The notes: generated by a model from the letters alone, not told the origin. A DNA stretch of 64,000 nucleotides from Sunxiuqinia sp963677175 (GCA_963677175.2 CAXXES010000007.1:248001-312000); one strand, 5' to 3'. Positions 33,367 through 43,058 are shown, counted from the first letter of the stretch. Program-made: numbers and translations.

Positions 33367-34015
33367 TCCCGAAAATTCTTTGATAATTATTGAATACCAT
33401 CTCCTGTAGTTTTTCGATTGTCAAACCGAGGATTGGGGCTGCAAAAGTATAAATAGTTTCAATCTTTTCCGAGCTGTTGTCGGTTTCAAAGAAGAGTTTT
33501 TCGATTGGGATTTGCTGAAGTGAATCGCATAGTTTCGGGTGGCCTTTCAGTAACTGCGGACCAAATGAAAAGTAAAAATCGTATTTTAAAAGTTGTTGGC
33601 TTGTTTGCTTGTTTCCGTTGTAAGCATGCAGGATCCATGGGGTAGGAGTTGAGCTGTCTTTTTTGATATGAATGATGTCGGGATAGGATTTAACCACATG
33701 CAGGATGAGCGGTTTGTTTTGTTTTTCGGCCAGTTCAATCTGTTGGCGAAACACGCATTCCTGAAGTTCGAAAGCGGTATCAATCGCCCGGTCCAGTCCA
33801 CATTCGCCAATGGCCAGCACATTTTTGTTTGCTGAAAGGGTAGCCAGCCTCTCCTGCATTTGCTCCAGGTTTAGCTTTTCAAGATCCCACGGATGTAGTC
33901 CGACCGAGAAAGCTGAATCCGGAGTGTCCGGAAAGTCGTCCTGAACGGGATGATTGATTAGTTGAATGCTTCCATCCCTGGCATGGTGGTGGGTATGAAT
34001 ATTGACAAACTGCAT
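33359..34015 (-). CDS. TatD-family metal-dependent hydrolase
   Basis: A 218-residue TIM-barrel protein with the metal-binding start NIHTHHHARDG, then VGLHPWDL, AIGECGLDR, LILHVVKSYPDI, WILHAYNG and LFFETDNS. The order matches TatD hydrolases (DNase or D-aminoacyl-tRNA-type activity), but it is shorter than the usual 255-265 residues, as in a Bacteroidota subfamily that often sits beside tcdA. Divergent from the protease gene at 34142. Confidence 0.85.
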   Translation of the reverse strand: MQFVNIHTHHHARDGSIQLINHPVQDDFPDTPDSAFSVGLHPWDLEKLNLEQMQERLATLSANKNVLAIGECGLDRAIDTAFELQECVFRQQIELAEKQNKPLILHVVKSYPDIIHIKKDSSTPTPWILHAYNGNKQTSQQLLKYDFYFSFGPQLLKGHPKLCDSLQQIPIEKLFFETDNSSEKIETIYTFAAPILGLTIEKLQEMVFNNYQRIFGNG

Positions 34016-34141
34016 ATCATGGCTTTTAATTGCGATTTGGCAGCCCTGTTATGAGCCTTAAAATTATCATCTTTCAACGAAAATACCTCTATTAGAACAA
34101 GTGTTATTATATTTTTCTATTTTTGAGCGAATTTTGATGGC

Positions 34142-36340
34142 ATGGGTGGTTACCGATTAATATTTTTATCGCTGCTTATTTGTTTTGCGAGTTCTGTATT
34201 CGGACAATTGTCTGAAGGTGGAATTCCTTTAGATGTTTCCTTGTCAAGTTCGTTAAAAAGCATGTCCGTAGTTAGTTTACCTCCTGTGGATAATGAGCTG
34301 ATGATGAAAGCCAGCCGGGTTAGTGCTGATGGTGTTCAGTTAAAACGTTTGCATTTTGCTCATCCGATTGAGGTTTCGCTCAACACTCAAAATTCGGGAC
34401 GTTGGTTTGAAGTTGGTCAATATCGCGTTTGGCAACTCGTTTTACGATCGGATGAAGCCAAATCTCTCAACCTGATTTTTGATCGCTATAAACTGCCAGA
34501 TGGTGCCCGTTTGTTTTTATTTTCAGCCGACCAAACCGATTTACTCGGGGCATTCACCTCAAAAAATAATTCTTCTAACGGTGTATTTGCTACTTCGCCT
34601 GTTGTCGGCGATCAGCTGGTTGTTCAATACGAAGAGCCCTTAAATGCTGCTTTTAAAGCGGAGCTTTCCATCCGGCAGGTCAATCATGATTTTATTGGAA
34701 TTGAAACCTTGAAATCCGAACGACGTCCGTTGGGACATGCGTCGGGCGATTGCAATGTTAATGTGAACTGTGATTGGCTGGATGCTTACCGCGATGAAAA
34801 GAATGCAGTTTGCCGGATTCTTGTGAGTGGAACTGATTTATGCTCCGGAGCTTTGGTCAATAATACCCGAAACGACGGTACGCCTTATGTTTATACTGCC
34901 GGACATTGCATTTCAACAGGTATAGAAGCCAATGAATCGGTCTTTCTTTTTAATTATGAGTCGCCCTATTGTGGTGAGATTGATGGCGATGCCAGCCATT
35001 CGCTGAGTGGCAGTTCGTTGCGGGCTACATCGGATAGTCTGGATTTTACATTGGTGGAATTACATACGGCTCCTCCTCCTGATTATCGTCCTTATTATTT
35101 GGGGTGGGATCGTAGTGAAGAACCGCCTGACTCAAGTGCTTGTCTTCACCACCCGGCAGGCGATGTAAAGAAAATAGCGATTGACCGGCATTCAGCACGT
35201 ATCAGATCCTATAACTCGCATTATGTGAATAATGGATTTTGGAATGTTGGAAGCTGGGAAGAAGGAACAACCGAAAAAGGTTCGTCGGGCGCTGCCCTGC
35301 TGAATCACCGAAAGCGAATGATTGGTTCGCTTACCGGTGGTGCGGCCACTTGCGAAAGTCCTTACTATGATAATTTTGCCCGGCTAAACCTTGCGTGGAA
35401 CTATTATTCTCAAGAAAACAAACAGCTTAAATCATGGCTTGATCCAGGCAATTCGAATGTGCAGTCGATTAGTGGATTTGCGCCTAATACTGCTGAAAAC
35501 CTATGTGGTTCCTATACCAACTTTAGGGATGAAGACACCCATGCCAGTCTGGAGATTATGGAACAAGGCGTTTCCAAAGGATACTGGAGTGGCACCAATG
35601 ATTACGGATTTATGGCGTTTGCCGAGCGAATGGAGAAATCTGTGAGTTCTGAATTGGCTGGAATCTCAATTGGAGTTGCCCAGATTACCTTGGGCCGCAG
35701 AAATTCCGAAGGAAAGATCAGTATTGCGGTTTATTCGGGCGATCAGTCCCCCGACAGTTTGCTGTATATACAAGATTACAGTTTAAAATCGTTGGATAAA
35801 GGGGTGATGAATTACCTGGCGTTTAACCAGCGGGTTCAAACAAAAGGTGTTTTCTTTGTTGTCTGTTCAATCGAATTGTTGGAAGAATCTGATATCTTCT
35901 CGGTTTTTCTGGCCCAACGCGCAGTGGAGCCGCTCAACTCTTTTTTCATTGAAGACGGCAATGAATGGTACACCTACCAGCAGAAAACAAATGGTCAGGA
36001 AGGTTCAGCGATGTTGATGGAAGTGATTCTATGTAATGTTGACGAGTTGGAGTCGGATGACCGCTTAAAGAATGCCAATCTCGAAATGCAGGCATTCCCC
36101 AATCCTTTTCATCGCGGACAGGAATTGTTAATCAAATTTGATAAGCCCATTAATCCGTACCTTGTAGAAGTTTTCGATTTGATGGGGCGACAGGTGGCTG
36201 TCCGGTATGAACAGCCGGGCGATCGGTGGCTCAGCTTCGATTTTTCAGGATTAATACCCGGCAATTATCTTTTGAATATCATTGATGCTGGCAGAAAACG
36301 GCATTATCAATCCAAGGTGATTTATCTTGGAGATTTTTGA
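34142..36340 (+). CDS. Secreted trypsin-like serine protease with T9SS C-terminal domain
   Basis: A 732-residue secreted protein: signal peptide (1-22), propeptide-like region (25-195), S1 protease domain (about 205-445) and C-terminal type IX secretion sorting domain (about 645-732, with AFPNPFHRGQELLIKF and FDFSGLIPGNYLLNI). The catalytic triad is visible: His255 in YTAGHC, Asp301 in SLDFTLVE and Ser382 in GSSGAAL. The layout is close to lysyl-endopeptidase-like proteases of Bacteroidota. It is probably released or bound at the cell surface and used for protein breakdown. Confidence 0.87.
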   Translation: MGGYRLIFLSLLICFASSVFGQLSEGGIPLDVSLSSSLKSMSVVSLPPVDNELMMKASRVSADGVQLKRLHFAHPIEVSLNTQNSGRWFEVGQYRVWQLVLRSDEAKSLNLIFDRYKLPDGARLFLFSADQTDLLGAFTSKNNSSNGVFATSPVVGDQLVVQYEEPLNAAFKAELSIRQVNHDFIGIETLKSERRPLGHASGDCNVNVNCDWLDAYRDEKNAVCRILVSGTDLCSGALVNNTRNDGTPYVYTAGHCISTGIEANESVFLFNYESPYCGEIDGDASHSLSGSSLRATSDSLDFTLVELHTAPPPDYRPYYLGWDRSEEPPDSSACLHHPAGDVKKIAIDRHSARIRSYNSHYVNNGFWNVGSWEEGTTEKGSSGAALLNHRKRMIGSLTGGAATCESPYYDNFARLNLAWNYYSQENKQLKSWLDPGNSNVQSISGFAPNTAENLCGSYTNFRDEDTHASLEIMEQGVSKGYWSGTNDYGFMAFAERMEKSVSSELAGISIGVAQITLGRRNSEGKISIAVYSGDQSPDSLLYIQDYSLKSLDKGVMNYLAFNQRVQTKGVFFVVCSIELLEESDIFSVFLAQRAVEPLNSFFIEDGNEWYTYQQKTNGQEGSAMLMEVILCNVDELESDDRLKNANLEMQAFPNPFHRGQELLIKFDKPINPYLVEVFDLMGRQVAVRYEQPGDRWLSFDFSGLIPGNYLLNIIDAGRKRHYQSKVIYLGDF

Positions 36341-36385
36341 ACAAACTGACAACTGATAACCGACATCGTGTAGCGACCAAGCAGG

Positions 36386-37498
36386 CTAAATAATCTCGTA
36401 AATCTTTTGGGCATTGTTTTTATTCGAAAATTGGGTTTCCAGAAGCTCCCTTCGCTGGTTGATTTCTTTCGTTGTGATTTCTTCTTCAAATTTTTGCTCA
36501 ACGATTTGAATCATGTCCTTAACATTGTCTGCAAGGTGGCAAAGATGGCTTAATCCGGTGTTTCTAACCATGGGCGAATTGGTAATGCAATGACGCCCAA
36601 GAAATAGGGAAGCCAAAAGCTTCAATTTTAGTCCGGTAGACTGAAACGTTGGAATCAAGTTGATTTGTGCATCCTGAATTAAATGATCCATCACTTCAAC
36701 CTCTGGATTACCAACTAAAGTAACATGCGGAATATCAGCTGTTTTTTTGATTAACCATTCCGGTGGGTTCTTGCCGGCGATAATCACCGGCAAGGTGATT
36801 TCTGTAAAAATATGATCCAACAGGTAGCTGATTGCTTTTTGGTTTTCGCCTACACTCAGGTTGCCATGGAAAAGAATATAATCTCCCAACCCCCGATTGA
36901 CCTTGACCTCGTTAAATGGATGAAATGCCGGGATATAGTCTCCCATTCGATAGTTATTTTTGAAGTAGCTGGTGTCTTCAGGCGAAATGCTTAAAATGGA
37001 AGAAGCGTGTTTGAGCTTTTTCTCAAAGTAGCGCAGCTTCAGAGCTTCCTGCTTGAAGTAGGCCTGTTTGAAAACGTTTTGCTCTGCCAGACATAAATAC
37101 TGGTAATAGTGGTGCTCAATGTTGTGTGTCCGGACAATCTTCTGGTAAGCGCCAAGCAACGGATGGTCGAGGTAATAGCACGAATGGAGCCCTTCGAATA
37201 AAATTGGTACGATTTCGTCCTGTAAGTTTTCAAGCAAAGTCTTGGAACTTCTGGTTTCAACAATATAGGGTAGGGGAGAAAGCAGGTAAAAGGGCCCTTT
37301 TTTTCGTTTGTAATAATGAACTTGATGGCAAATCTTTTCAAGCTCGGCTGATTGCTCCCTCCCATAATGAAAACAGTGCAAAATAAGATCGATATTGGCT
37401 TGGGCCAGAGACTTTAGTTTGTAGTATACATCAATAATACCGCCATAATCGGGTGGGTGGGGGACATTGAAGCTGACAATATGCAGTTTTTTTTTCAT
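36386..37498 (-). CDS. Glycosyltransferase (GT4-like)
   Basis: A 370-residue protein from the ATG at 37498 (an upstream start at 37528 lies in the terminator). The N-terminal Rossmann-like part starts MKKKLHIVSFNVPHPPDYGG, and the C-terminal half has ILFHGNLSVGENQKAI and VMDHLIQDAQINLIPTFQST, the pattern of the GT4 donor-binding domain. The EX7E motif is not clear. Substrate unknown; probably surface polysaccharide. Confidence 0.7.
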   Translation of the reverse strand: MKKKLHIVSFNVPHPPDYGGIIDVYYKLKSLAQANIDLILHCFHYGREQSAELEKICHQVHYYKRKKGPFYLLSPLPYIVETRSSKTLLENLQDEIVPILFEGLHSCYYLDHPLLGAYQKIVRTHNIEHHYYQYLCLAEQNVFKQAYFKQEALKLRYFEKKLKHASSILSISPEDTSYFKNNYRMGDYIPAFHPFNEVKVNRGLGDYILFHGNLSVGENQKAISYLLDHIFTEITLPVIIAGKNPPEWLIKKTADIPHVTLVGNPEVEVMDHLIQDAQINLIPTFQSTGLKLKLLASLFLGRHCITNSPMVRNTGLSHLCHLADNVKDMIQIVEQKFEEEITTKEINQRRELLETQFSNKNNAQKIYEII

Positions 37499-37518
37499 GT
37501 AGAGAATAAAAGTAAAAA

Positions 37519-37547
37519 AAAACCGCAAGTAATGAACTTACGGTTTT
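37519..37547 (-). terminator. Intrinsic terminator of the sigma/DUF4097 operon
   Basis: A 12-bp stem with one mismatch (AAAACCGCAAGT against ACTTACGGTTTT) and a 5-nt loop, followed on the minus strand by a run of T. It follows the DUF4097 gene (stop at 37570) and lies just upstream of the glycosyltransferase start. Confidence 0.75.
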
Positions 37548-37569
37548 CGTTTTTTCTGTCAGCAGAGGA

Positions 37570-38604
37570 TTATTTCATGAGTTTTATTCCTCCGTAGCGG
37601 CTTTTGATCACAACTTTCTTATTGGATTTGGGACCGATATTTCCACGTAAGGAGAAGCTATGGTCGTGTTTTTCCCGGTTTCCTTCAAATTCAGTTTCCG
37701 GATACTTGATGTCGCAATAATCACAAACGGCGTCAATGAAGTAGTCGGCATTGTTCAATCCAACTTCAATTCCTCCATAGCTGTTTGTAATTTCTATATT
37801 TTCGAAGGTTGCAGCAACTTCATTAATCCGTACTGATCCGTACTGGGTGTCCAGAATCAAACTTTGCCTAAGCTCTTCAATGCTGTAATTGGTGTATTTT
37901 GAATTGGCTTTGAGGCTTGCTATTTCTTCAATGTTGACACCATCGTATTTTGACTCCAGGACGAGCTCGCCAATTTCTTCGATATTTAAGCCTGAATACT
38001 TTGATTCGGCCTGAATGGTTTTGGCTTCGCCGATAAATAATTTGGAGTATTTTACATCAGCCTGCAGGTGGTTCACCGATTCGATATCGGCTTTCCCATA
38101 GGCGATATCGAGATTGATTTTGTTGTCTCCCGGAGCTTCCAAATTTCCGGCATTCATGTTCCCGTAGCTCAGGTTGAACGTTCCTTTCGCATTCAGGTTG
38201 TTGAGGACAACGTTCCCGAACTTATTGGTTACGGTCAGATCGCGATCGTCCGGAATATTGATGGTATAGTCGATTGAAAAATTACCTTTGGTTTTGAAAT
38301 CATCGTTAATCACGGTTTCCAGGTTCAGTACATGACCCGTCTGGCGTATATTGATTTGGATTTGGTTGAGCAGGGTTTCAGCCTTCCTTTCGTTCGTGTT
38401 TTCCACCGAAATCACGACATCAACGACAACCGAGTCGCCGCCAAAATCATTGATGGTGATGGTTCCAAACTTGTTGGTGATGTCTAATGCCTGAACTTGT
38501 GATTTAAGGAAGGAAGCATGTTCATTCCGGGTATAATCGGCTGCCTGAGCAGCTGTGAAGCTTAGTCCCAGAATGAGGATAAGGATTTTAAATTTCAGTT
38601 TCAT
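37570..38604 (-). CDS. DUF4097-like beta-helix protein, sigma-operon partner
   Basis: A 344-residue exported protein with signal peptide (MKLKFKILILILGLSFTAAQ, then A). Repeating short strands (for example KYSGLNIEEIGELVLESKYD and YTNYSIEEL) give a beta-helix, as in DUF4097 putative adhesins. It overlaps the upstream membrane protein gene by 17 bp. In Bacteroidota this family often follows an ECF sigma/anti-sigma pair, probably as a member of its regulon. Role unknown. Confidence 0.8.
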   Translation of the reverse strand: MKLKFKILILILGLSFTAAQAADYTRNEHASFLKSQVQALDITNKFGTITINDFGGDSVVVDVVISVENTNERKAETLLNQIQINIRQTGHVLNLETVINDDFKTKGNFSIDYTINIPDDRDLTVTNKFGNVVLNNLNAKGTFNLSYGNMNAGNLEAPGDNKINLDIAYGKADIESVNHLQADVKYSKLFIGEAKTIQAESKYSGLNIEEIGELVLESKYDGVNIEEIASLKANSKYTNYSIEELRQSLILDTQYGSVRINEVAATFENIEITNSYGGIEVGLNNADYFIDAVCDYCDIKYPETEFEGNREKHDHSFSLRGNIGPKSNKKVVIKSRYGGIKLMK

Positions 38605-39154
38605 GTTGGGTTATTTTTTTGTGTTTAACTTCTTTTAATTTGTCAATAATCAGGGTTGTTACACTTAGTCTGGCTTGATAATAATCTAGCATTGCATTAA
38701 TCACCCGTTCGTCATCGGGATTGGATTGAAGCTCTTGCTGAAGCTGGTTCTGCATCCGTTCAAATTCTTCGATCTCTTTGCTCATCATTTGCTGGTCGGC
38801 TTCCGAGATAAATCCATCTTCAATCAGTTTGTCCCATTCGGTCATTCCCTGGTTAATGGCCGAGGTAAAGTAGAATTCAACTTCGCGGTATTCGTCCGAC
38901 ACGGATGAAAGAGTCGCCGTTTCATCTTGGTGTATTGCCTGGTCGGGTGCGAAATAGATACGAAGCTGATTACCCAGCAGCAATACAAAAACAAGCGATG
39001 CAGCCAGTTGTAAATAAAGCTTTGGTCCAAATTTATTTCGATGTTTAAAGTCCTTGTTCAGCTTGGCTTCAAATCGTTCAAAGTGTCCCATAGGGGCATC
39101 TTGCTCCAGGGCATCTTTATTTTCCCGAATGATCTTCTCCAATAAATCTTTCAT
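38588..39154 (-). CDS. Membrane protein next to ECF sigma factor (possible anti-sigma factor)
   Basis: A 188-residue protein with a cytoplasmic N-terminal part (MKDLLEKIIRENKDAL, HFERFEAKLNKDF), one transmembrane helix (about 45-65) and a helical, acidic outer domain. Topology and position, 12 bp downstream of the sigma gene, fit an anti-sigma factor, but no ZAS-type motif (HxxxCxxC) is present. Confidence 0.6.
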   Translation of the reverse strand: MKDLLEKIIRENKDALEQDAPMGHFERFEAKLNKDFKHRNKFGPKLYLQLAASLVFVLLLGNQLRIYFAPDQAIHQDETATLSSVSDEYREVEFYFTSAINQGMTEWDKLIEDGFISEADQQMMSKEIEEFERMQNQLQQELQSNPDDERVINAMLDYYQARLSVTTLIIDKLKEVKHKKITQHETEI

Positions 39155-39166
39155 AATTACCCGGTA

Positions 39167-39766
39167 TTAGTTAATTGAAAAAACTTCATCTTTTTGTACA
39201 TAGTTGCGCAATTTCTTTTTTGCCCGCAACAGTTGCGATCGTGACGATGAACTGCTGATCTGCAGGATCTCCGAAATTTCATCGTGGTCGTACCCTTCAA
39301 GCAAATAAAGGCTTAATACAACCCGGTACCCTTCAGGAAGCTCCATGATGGCCTGTTTCAGTTTTCCGATATCCAATTCACGGCTTTCGATCACGGGGCT
39401 TTCCATTTCGTCGGCTATCCGTTCATCCAGTTCTTCAAAGTGTGCTTTTCGTTTTTTTAAGTAATCCAGCGAACGATTCACAACAATTTTCTTGAGCCAG
39501 GCGCCAAAACTTACCTGGCCCGAGTAAGTTTCGATTTTTTTGAAGGCACTTAAAAAAGCTTCCTGCATGATGTCTTCAGCCTCTGTATCATTACCAACAA
39601 TCCGAAGACTGGTGTTATACATTGATTTGTAATACATCTTGTATAGCTGAAATTGAGCTTCGCGTTCACCCGCCTTGCAGCGGTCAATCACATCTTGGTG
39701 GGTATTTTTATAAAGTGCGTCCAACGGTGTTCTTGTTTCTGATTGAAAGACGGCATGGAAAATCAA
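39167..39766 (-). CDS. ECF RNA polymerase sigma factor
   Basis: A 199-residue sigma-70-family protein: region 2 (about 28-98; QLYKMYYKSMYNTSLRIVGN, AEDIMQEAFLSAFKKI) and region 4 (about 130-190; LPEGYRVVLSLYLLEGYDHD, EISEILQISSSSSRSQLLRA). First gene of a three-gene operon with a membrane protein and a DUF4097 protein. It probably responds to envelope stress. Confidence 0.93.
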   Translation of the reverse strand: MIFHAVFQSETRTPLDALYKNTHQDVIDRCKAGEREAQFQLYKMYYKSMYNTSLRIVGNDTEAEDIMQEAFLSAFKKIETYSGQVSFGAWLKKIVVNRSLDYLKKRKAHFEELDERIADEMESPVIESRELDIGKLKQAIMELPEGYRVVLSLYLLEGYDHDEISEILQISSSSSRSQLLRAKKKLRNYVQKDEVFSIN

Positions 39767-39871
39767 ATTGTTGCATCATCCTGATGATTCTTTTCAAGAT
39801 ATTTCTATTTCAAATATAATATCCATATGCTTATGCGGAACATTCGTTTTAATTTATTTGTTAGAGCAGCT

Positions 39872-40726
39872 ATGACGCATGAGCATGTACAAAATCGATT
39901 GGGGATCACCATTTTTCTTAATGTCGTTATTACCGTAGCGCAAATCATCGGGGGAGTCATTTCTGGAAGCCTGGCCTTGATTTCGGATGCATTGCATAAC
40001 CTGAGCGATAGCCTGGCTGTTGTGCTGGCCTATATTGCCGACCGGCTGAGCCGGAGGGAGAAAACATCAAAAAGCACCTTTGGCTTTCAACGGGCCGAAA
40101 TCATCGCTGCTTTCATCAATGCCTTGGTGTTGGTCGTTATTTCTTTTTACCTGATGGTGGAGGCCATCAAGCGCTATTTCGATCCCCAGGTTATTGATTT
40201 CCGCTGGATGCTTTGGCTGGGGATATTGGGAATTGTTGCCAATGGCATTTCGGTTTTGCTATTACATGCCGATCAGCATAAAAATTTGAACATCAAGGCG
40301 GCCTACTTGCACCTGATGGGTGATGCACTGACTTCGGTGGCTGTTGTTATTGGCGCATTGTGTATTTGGCAATGGAACTGGTATTGGATTGATCCTACGG
40401 TGACCTTAATCATTAGCTTTTACCTGCTTTTTCATACCTATAAACTGCTGAAGGAGTCGACCGAAATTTTGATGCTGTTTGCGCCGTCTACTATTTCGGT
40501 GCCGGAAGTTGTCCGACGCTTAGCTGAACTTAAGGTGGTCAATCGCGTGTATCATGTCCATATCTGGCGATTGACTGATCATACCGTTCACTTTGAAGCG
40601 CATGTTGTACTGAACAACGATTTACAGCTTTCTGAAACAAAACTGATTGACGAACAATTGGCGCAAATTTTAAAAGAGGAATTTAACATTCAACACATCA
40701 CTTTGCAGTTTGAATTTCTTGAATGA
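39872..40726 (+). CDS. Cation diffusion facilitator (CDF) metal exporter
   Basis: A 284-residue protein from the ATG at 39872 with six transmembrane helices and a cytoplasmic C-terminal domain. The metal site motifs are DALHNLSD (helix 2) and HLMGDALTS (helix 5). The His-rich loop of ZitB types is lacking. An upstream start at 39827 would add 15 residues without a match to the family. It exports Zn2+ or a related divalent metal by proton antiport. Confidence 0.88.
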   Translation: MTHEHVQNRLGITIFLNVVITVAQIIGGVISGSLALISDALHNLSDSLAVVLAYIADRLSRREKTSKSTFGFQRAEIIAAFINALVLVVISFYLMVEAIKRYFDPQVIDFRWMLWLGILGIVANGISVLLLHADQHKNLNIKAAYLHLMGDALTSVAVVIGALCIWQWNWYWIDPTVTLIISFYLLFHTYKLLKESTEILMLFAPSTISVPEVVRRLAELKVVNRVYHVHIWRLTDHTVHFEAHVVLNNDLQLSETKLIDEQLAQILKEEFNIQHITLQFEFLE

Positions 40727-40885
40727 ATGGAGGAGCAGGCTAGTGTAGTTTCTTTGTTTCAATTGTCTTAATTGGTGGACTGGAAGACATCCGATCTTCG
40801 GGCTATTTTTTGAAATGCTGCTGTCAATCAACCAATTTCGCTTACGTTTGTTGATATTTAATCAACCAATTTTAAAACTTGTGCT

Positions 40886-41815
40886 ATGGATATACCTGGA
40901 TTGAACCGCCGAAAATTTATTGCCGCCTTGTCTCTGGGAACAGCTCATCTTCTGTTCGATAATCCCTTGCTGGCTTCTGGTAAGCCTGTGCGCTCGAATG
41001 ATCCGCTGCAAGTAATTAAGCTTGGAAAATCGGGCGTTAAATCCAGCCTGATTGGTATCGGGACAGGCGTTCATGCCGGAAACAGGATTTCATTTCTTAC
41101 CAAACAGGATAAAACGAAAAGTGTTGGTGTAATACGGCATGCCTACGACCGGGGAATCCGGTTTTTCGATTGTGCCGATTCGTATGGTACCCATCCGCTG
41201 ATGGCCGAAGCGCTTCAGAACATAGATCGCGATCAAATTACACTTTGTTCGAAAATTTGGGTGCGCCCGGGCGGAATTCCTGAACCGGAACGACCCGATG
41301 CCGATGTGGTTGTTGATCGTTTCAGGAAAGAACTGGATACCGATTATCTTGACATGGTGCAAATTCACTGTATGGTTGAAACCGATTGGACAGATACCCA
41401 AAAACGGCAGATGGAAATTCTCGATAACTTGAAAGCTAAAGGAATTATCCGGGCTCATGGCGTATCGGTTCATTCGCTCGATGCTATGAAAAAGGCAGTC
41501 GAAAGCCCTTGGGTTGACATTATTCATGTGCGCATCAATCCCTATGGTATTGCCATGGATAAGCCGGATCCGCAAGAAGTGATTGAAGTGATCAACCAAC
41601 TGCACGAATCGGGCAAGGGTGTTATCGGGATGAAATTGGTTGGCAATGGTGAATATCGCGACGATAGTCAAAAAATTGATCACGCCCTGAAGTTTGTGCT
41701 TGGTTTAGGATCGGTTGATATGATGATTGTTGGTTTCGAAACAACCGACCAGATCGATAATTATTTAACTCGAACCGAAAAGGCGCTGTCTGCTTTAAAC
41801 GTAGATTCGTATTAA
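40886..41815 (+). CDS. Aldo/keto reductase with Tat-type signal
   Basis: A 309-residue protein whose N-terminus (NRRKFIAALSLGTAHLLFDN) is a Tat-like signal, then an aldo/keto reductase barrel: IGIGTGVHAG, the active-site FDCADSYGTHP, LCSKIWV, VQIHCMVETDW and KGIIRAHGVSVHSL. Reduces carbonyls with NAD(P)H in most homologues; the exported location and substrate are not known. Followed by the 21-bp repeat array. Confidence 0.83.
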   Translation: MDIPGLNRRKFIAALSLGTAHLLFDNPLLASGKPVRSNDPLQVIKLGKSGVKSSLIGIGTGVHAGNRISFLTKQDKTKSVGVIRHAYDRGIRFFDCADSYGTHPLMAEALQNIDRDQITLCSKIWVRPGGIPEPERPDADVVVDRFRKELDTDYLDMVQIHCMVETDWTDTQKRQMEILDNLKAKGIIRAHGVSVHSLDAMKKAVESPWVDIIHVRINPYGIAMDKPDPQEVIEVINQLHESGKGVIGMKLVGNGEYRDDSQKIDHALKFVLGLGSVDMMIVGFETTDQIDNYLTRTEKALSALNVDSY

Positions 41816-41820
41816 TTAGA

Positions 41821-42072
41821 GGCCAAAGTCTGACACTTTGAGACCAAAGTCTAATAATTAGAGGCCAAAGTCTGACACTTTGAGGCCAGAGTCTGATACT
41901 CTGAGATCAAAGTCTGATACTTTGAGATCAAAGTGTGAGACTCTGAGATCAAAGTGTGAGACTCTGAGACCAAAGTGTGAGACTCTGAGACCAAAGTGTG
42001 AGATTCTGAGACCAAAGTGTGAGATTCTGAGACCAAAGTCTGAGATTCTGAGACCAAAGTCTGACACTTCGA
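41821..42072. repeat. Tandem array of twelve 21-bp units, each a small hairpin
   Basis: Twelve consecutive 21-bp units starting GACC, GATC or GGCC and then AAAGTCTGACACTTTGA or a variant, with a 13th decayed unit up to 42091 that overlaps the msrA stop. In units 1, 3, 4 and 5 the stem bases change in pairs (AAAGT..ACTTT and AGAGT..ACTCT), and unit 2 has TCTAAT..ATTAGA. Open frames through it in three frames are by-products of the period being divisible by three. Confidence 0.92.
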
Positions 42073-42088
42073 GATCAAAGTTTATAAC

Positions 42089-42685
42089 TTATTTTAGTTT
42101 GTCCTTAAAGATTTTCCGGAATTTGTCCAGCTTCGGAACAATTACAAATTGGCAATAGCCTTGTTCCGCATTGTTTTCGTAGTAATCCTGGTGGTAGTTC
42201 TCCGCCCGATAGAAGTTTTCCCAAGGGCTAATCTCGGTGACTACCGGTTTGTCGAATACCTTTTCATCATTTAGTTTTTGCTTGATTTCCTCCGCAATTT
42301 CCTTTTGCTTTTCATTGTGGTAGAAAATAACCGAGCGGTACTGAGGCCCCACGTCGGCTCCCTGCCGGTTCAGTGTTGTGGGGTCGTGTGTTGCCCAAAA
42401 TACCTCGAGCAGTTCCTGAAAGCTGACAATGGTGGGGTCAAATTCAATTTCAATGGCTTCGGCATGTCCTGTTCTGCCACTGGTCACTTCGCGGTAAGCC
42501 GGATTGATAACGTGCCCGCCGGAATAGCCAGAGGTTACGGATTCTACACCTTTTAGTTCTTTAAAAACAGCTTCGGTACACCAAAAACAGCCGCCGCCAA
42601 ATGTTGCTAGTTCCATCTTTTTGTTATTTTGATTCCCGGTTCCAACGACCAAAATCAGTGTAATAATCAAAGATTTAAAAGCCAT
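42089..42685 (-). CDS. msrA: Peptide methionine sulfoxide reductase MsrA
   Basis: A 198-residue protein: short signal or membrane-like start (1-18), then MELATFGGGCFWCTEAVF with catalytic Cys33, GYSGGHVINPAYREVTSG, HAEAIEIEFDP and YHQDYYENN. Reduces methionine-S-sulfoxide. The last residues run to KFRKIFKDKLK. The N-terminal extension suggests an envelope location. Confidence 0.93.
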   Translation of the reverse strand: MAFKSLIITLILVVGTGNQNNKKMELATFGGGCFWCTEAVFKELKGVESVTSGYSGGHVINPAYREVTSGRTGHAEAIEIEFDPTIVSFQELLEVFWATHDPTTLNRQGADVGPQYRSVIFYHNEKQKEIAEEIKQKLNDEKVFDKPVVTEISPWENFYRAENYHQDYYENNAEQGYCQFVIVPKLDKFRKIFKDKLK

Positions 42686-42695
42686 GGAGTTGGTA

Positions 42696-42995
42696 TTATT
42701 CGTTTAATTTAAGGCCAAACCGACGCAGCAGTTTCTTCTCGAATTTCCAGAAAAACGAAAATTGTCCCATCAGGGTACCAAAGAAGATCAGCATGATTTG
42801 ATAGGCCGGTACAATTGTTAAGACATAGGTTAGCGCTGATAACCAAAATGGCCAGTCGGGTGAATAGTCAACCCAATGAAAAACCAATTTTCGGATGACC
42901 AACGCGCCACTGCCTGCCAGAGAGAACACGAGGAAAATCAGGATCAGTTGCAGATTCGATTCAACTTCCCACTTTTCCTTCAGACGTTTAAACAT
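42696..42995 (-). CDS. DUF6787-type small membrane protein
   Basis: A 99-residue protein from the ATG at 42995 with two or three transmembrane helices and a basic C-terminus (FWKFEKKLLRRFGLKLN). The start at 43100 is rejected because the added residues would be read through the terminator stem. The layout matches the short DUF6787 family. Function unknown. Confidence 0.65.
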   Translation of the reverse strand: MFKRLKEKWEVESNLQLILIFLVFSLAGSGALVIRKLVFHWVDYSPDWPFWLSALTYVLTIVPAYQIMLIFFGTLMGQFSFFWKFEKKLLRRFGLKLNE

Positions 42996-43058
42996 AGTTC
43001 CTTTTTTAAGTACACTAGGTAAACAAGTTTTTGCTAGAATGGTTGAAATCGAAAAAAG

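Noticed and set aside
41821..42072. CRISPR array
   Set aside because: Units are directly adjacent with no unique spacers, and no cas genes are nearby.
41851..42158. Three overlapping open frames of 69-92 codons rich in repeated SES/LRP-type heptads
   Set aside because: They are read through the 21-bp tandem array in several frames on both strands; the period is a multiple of three, so stops are avoided without coding.
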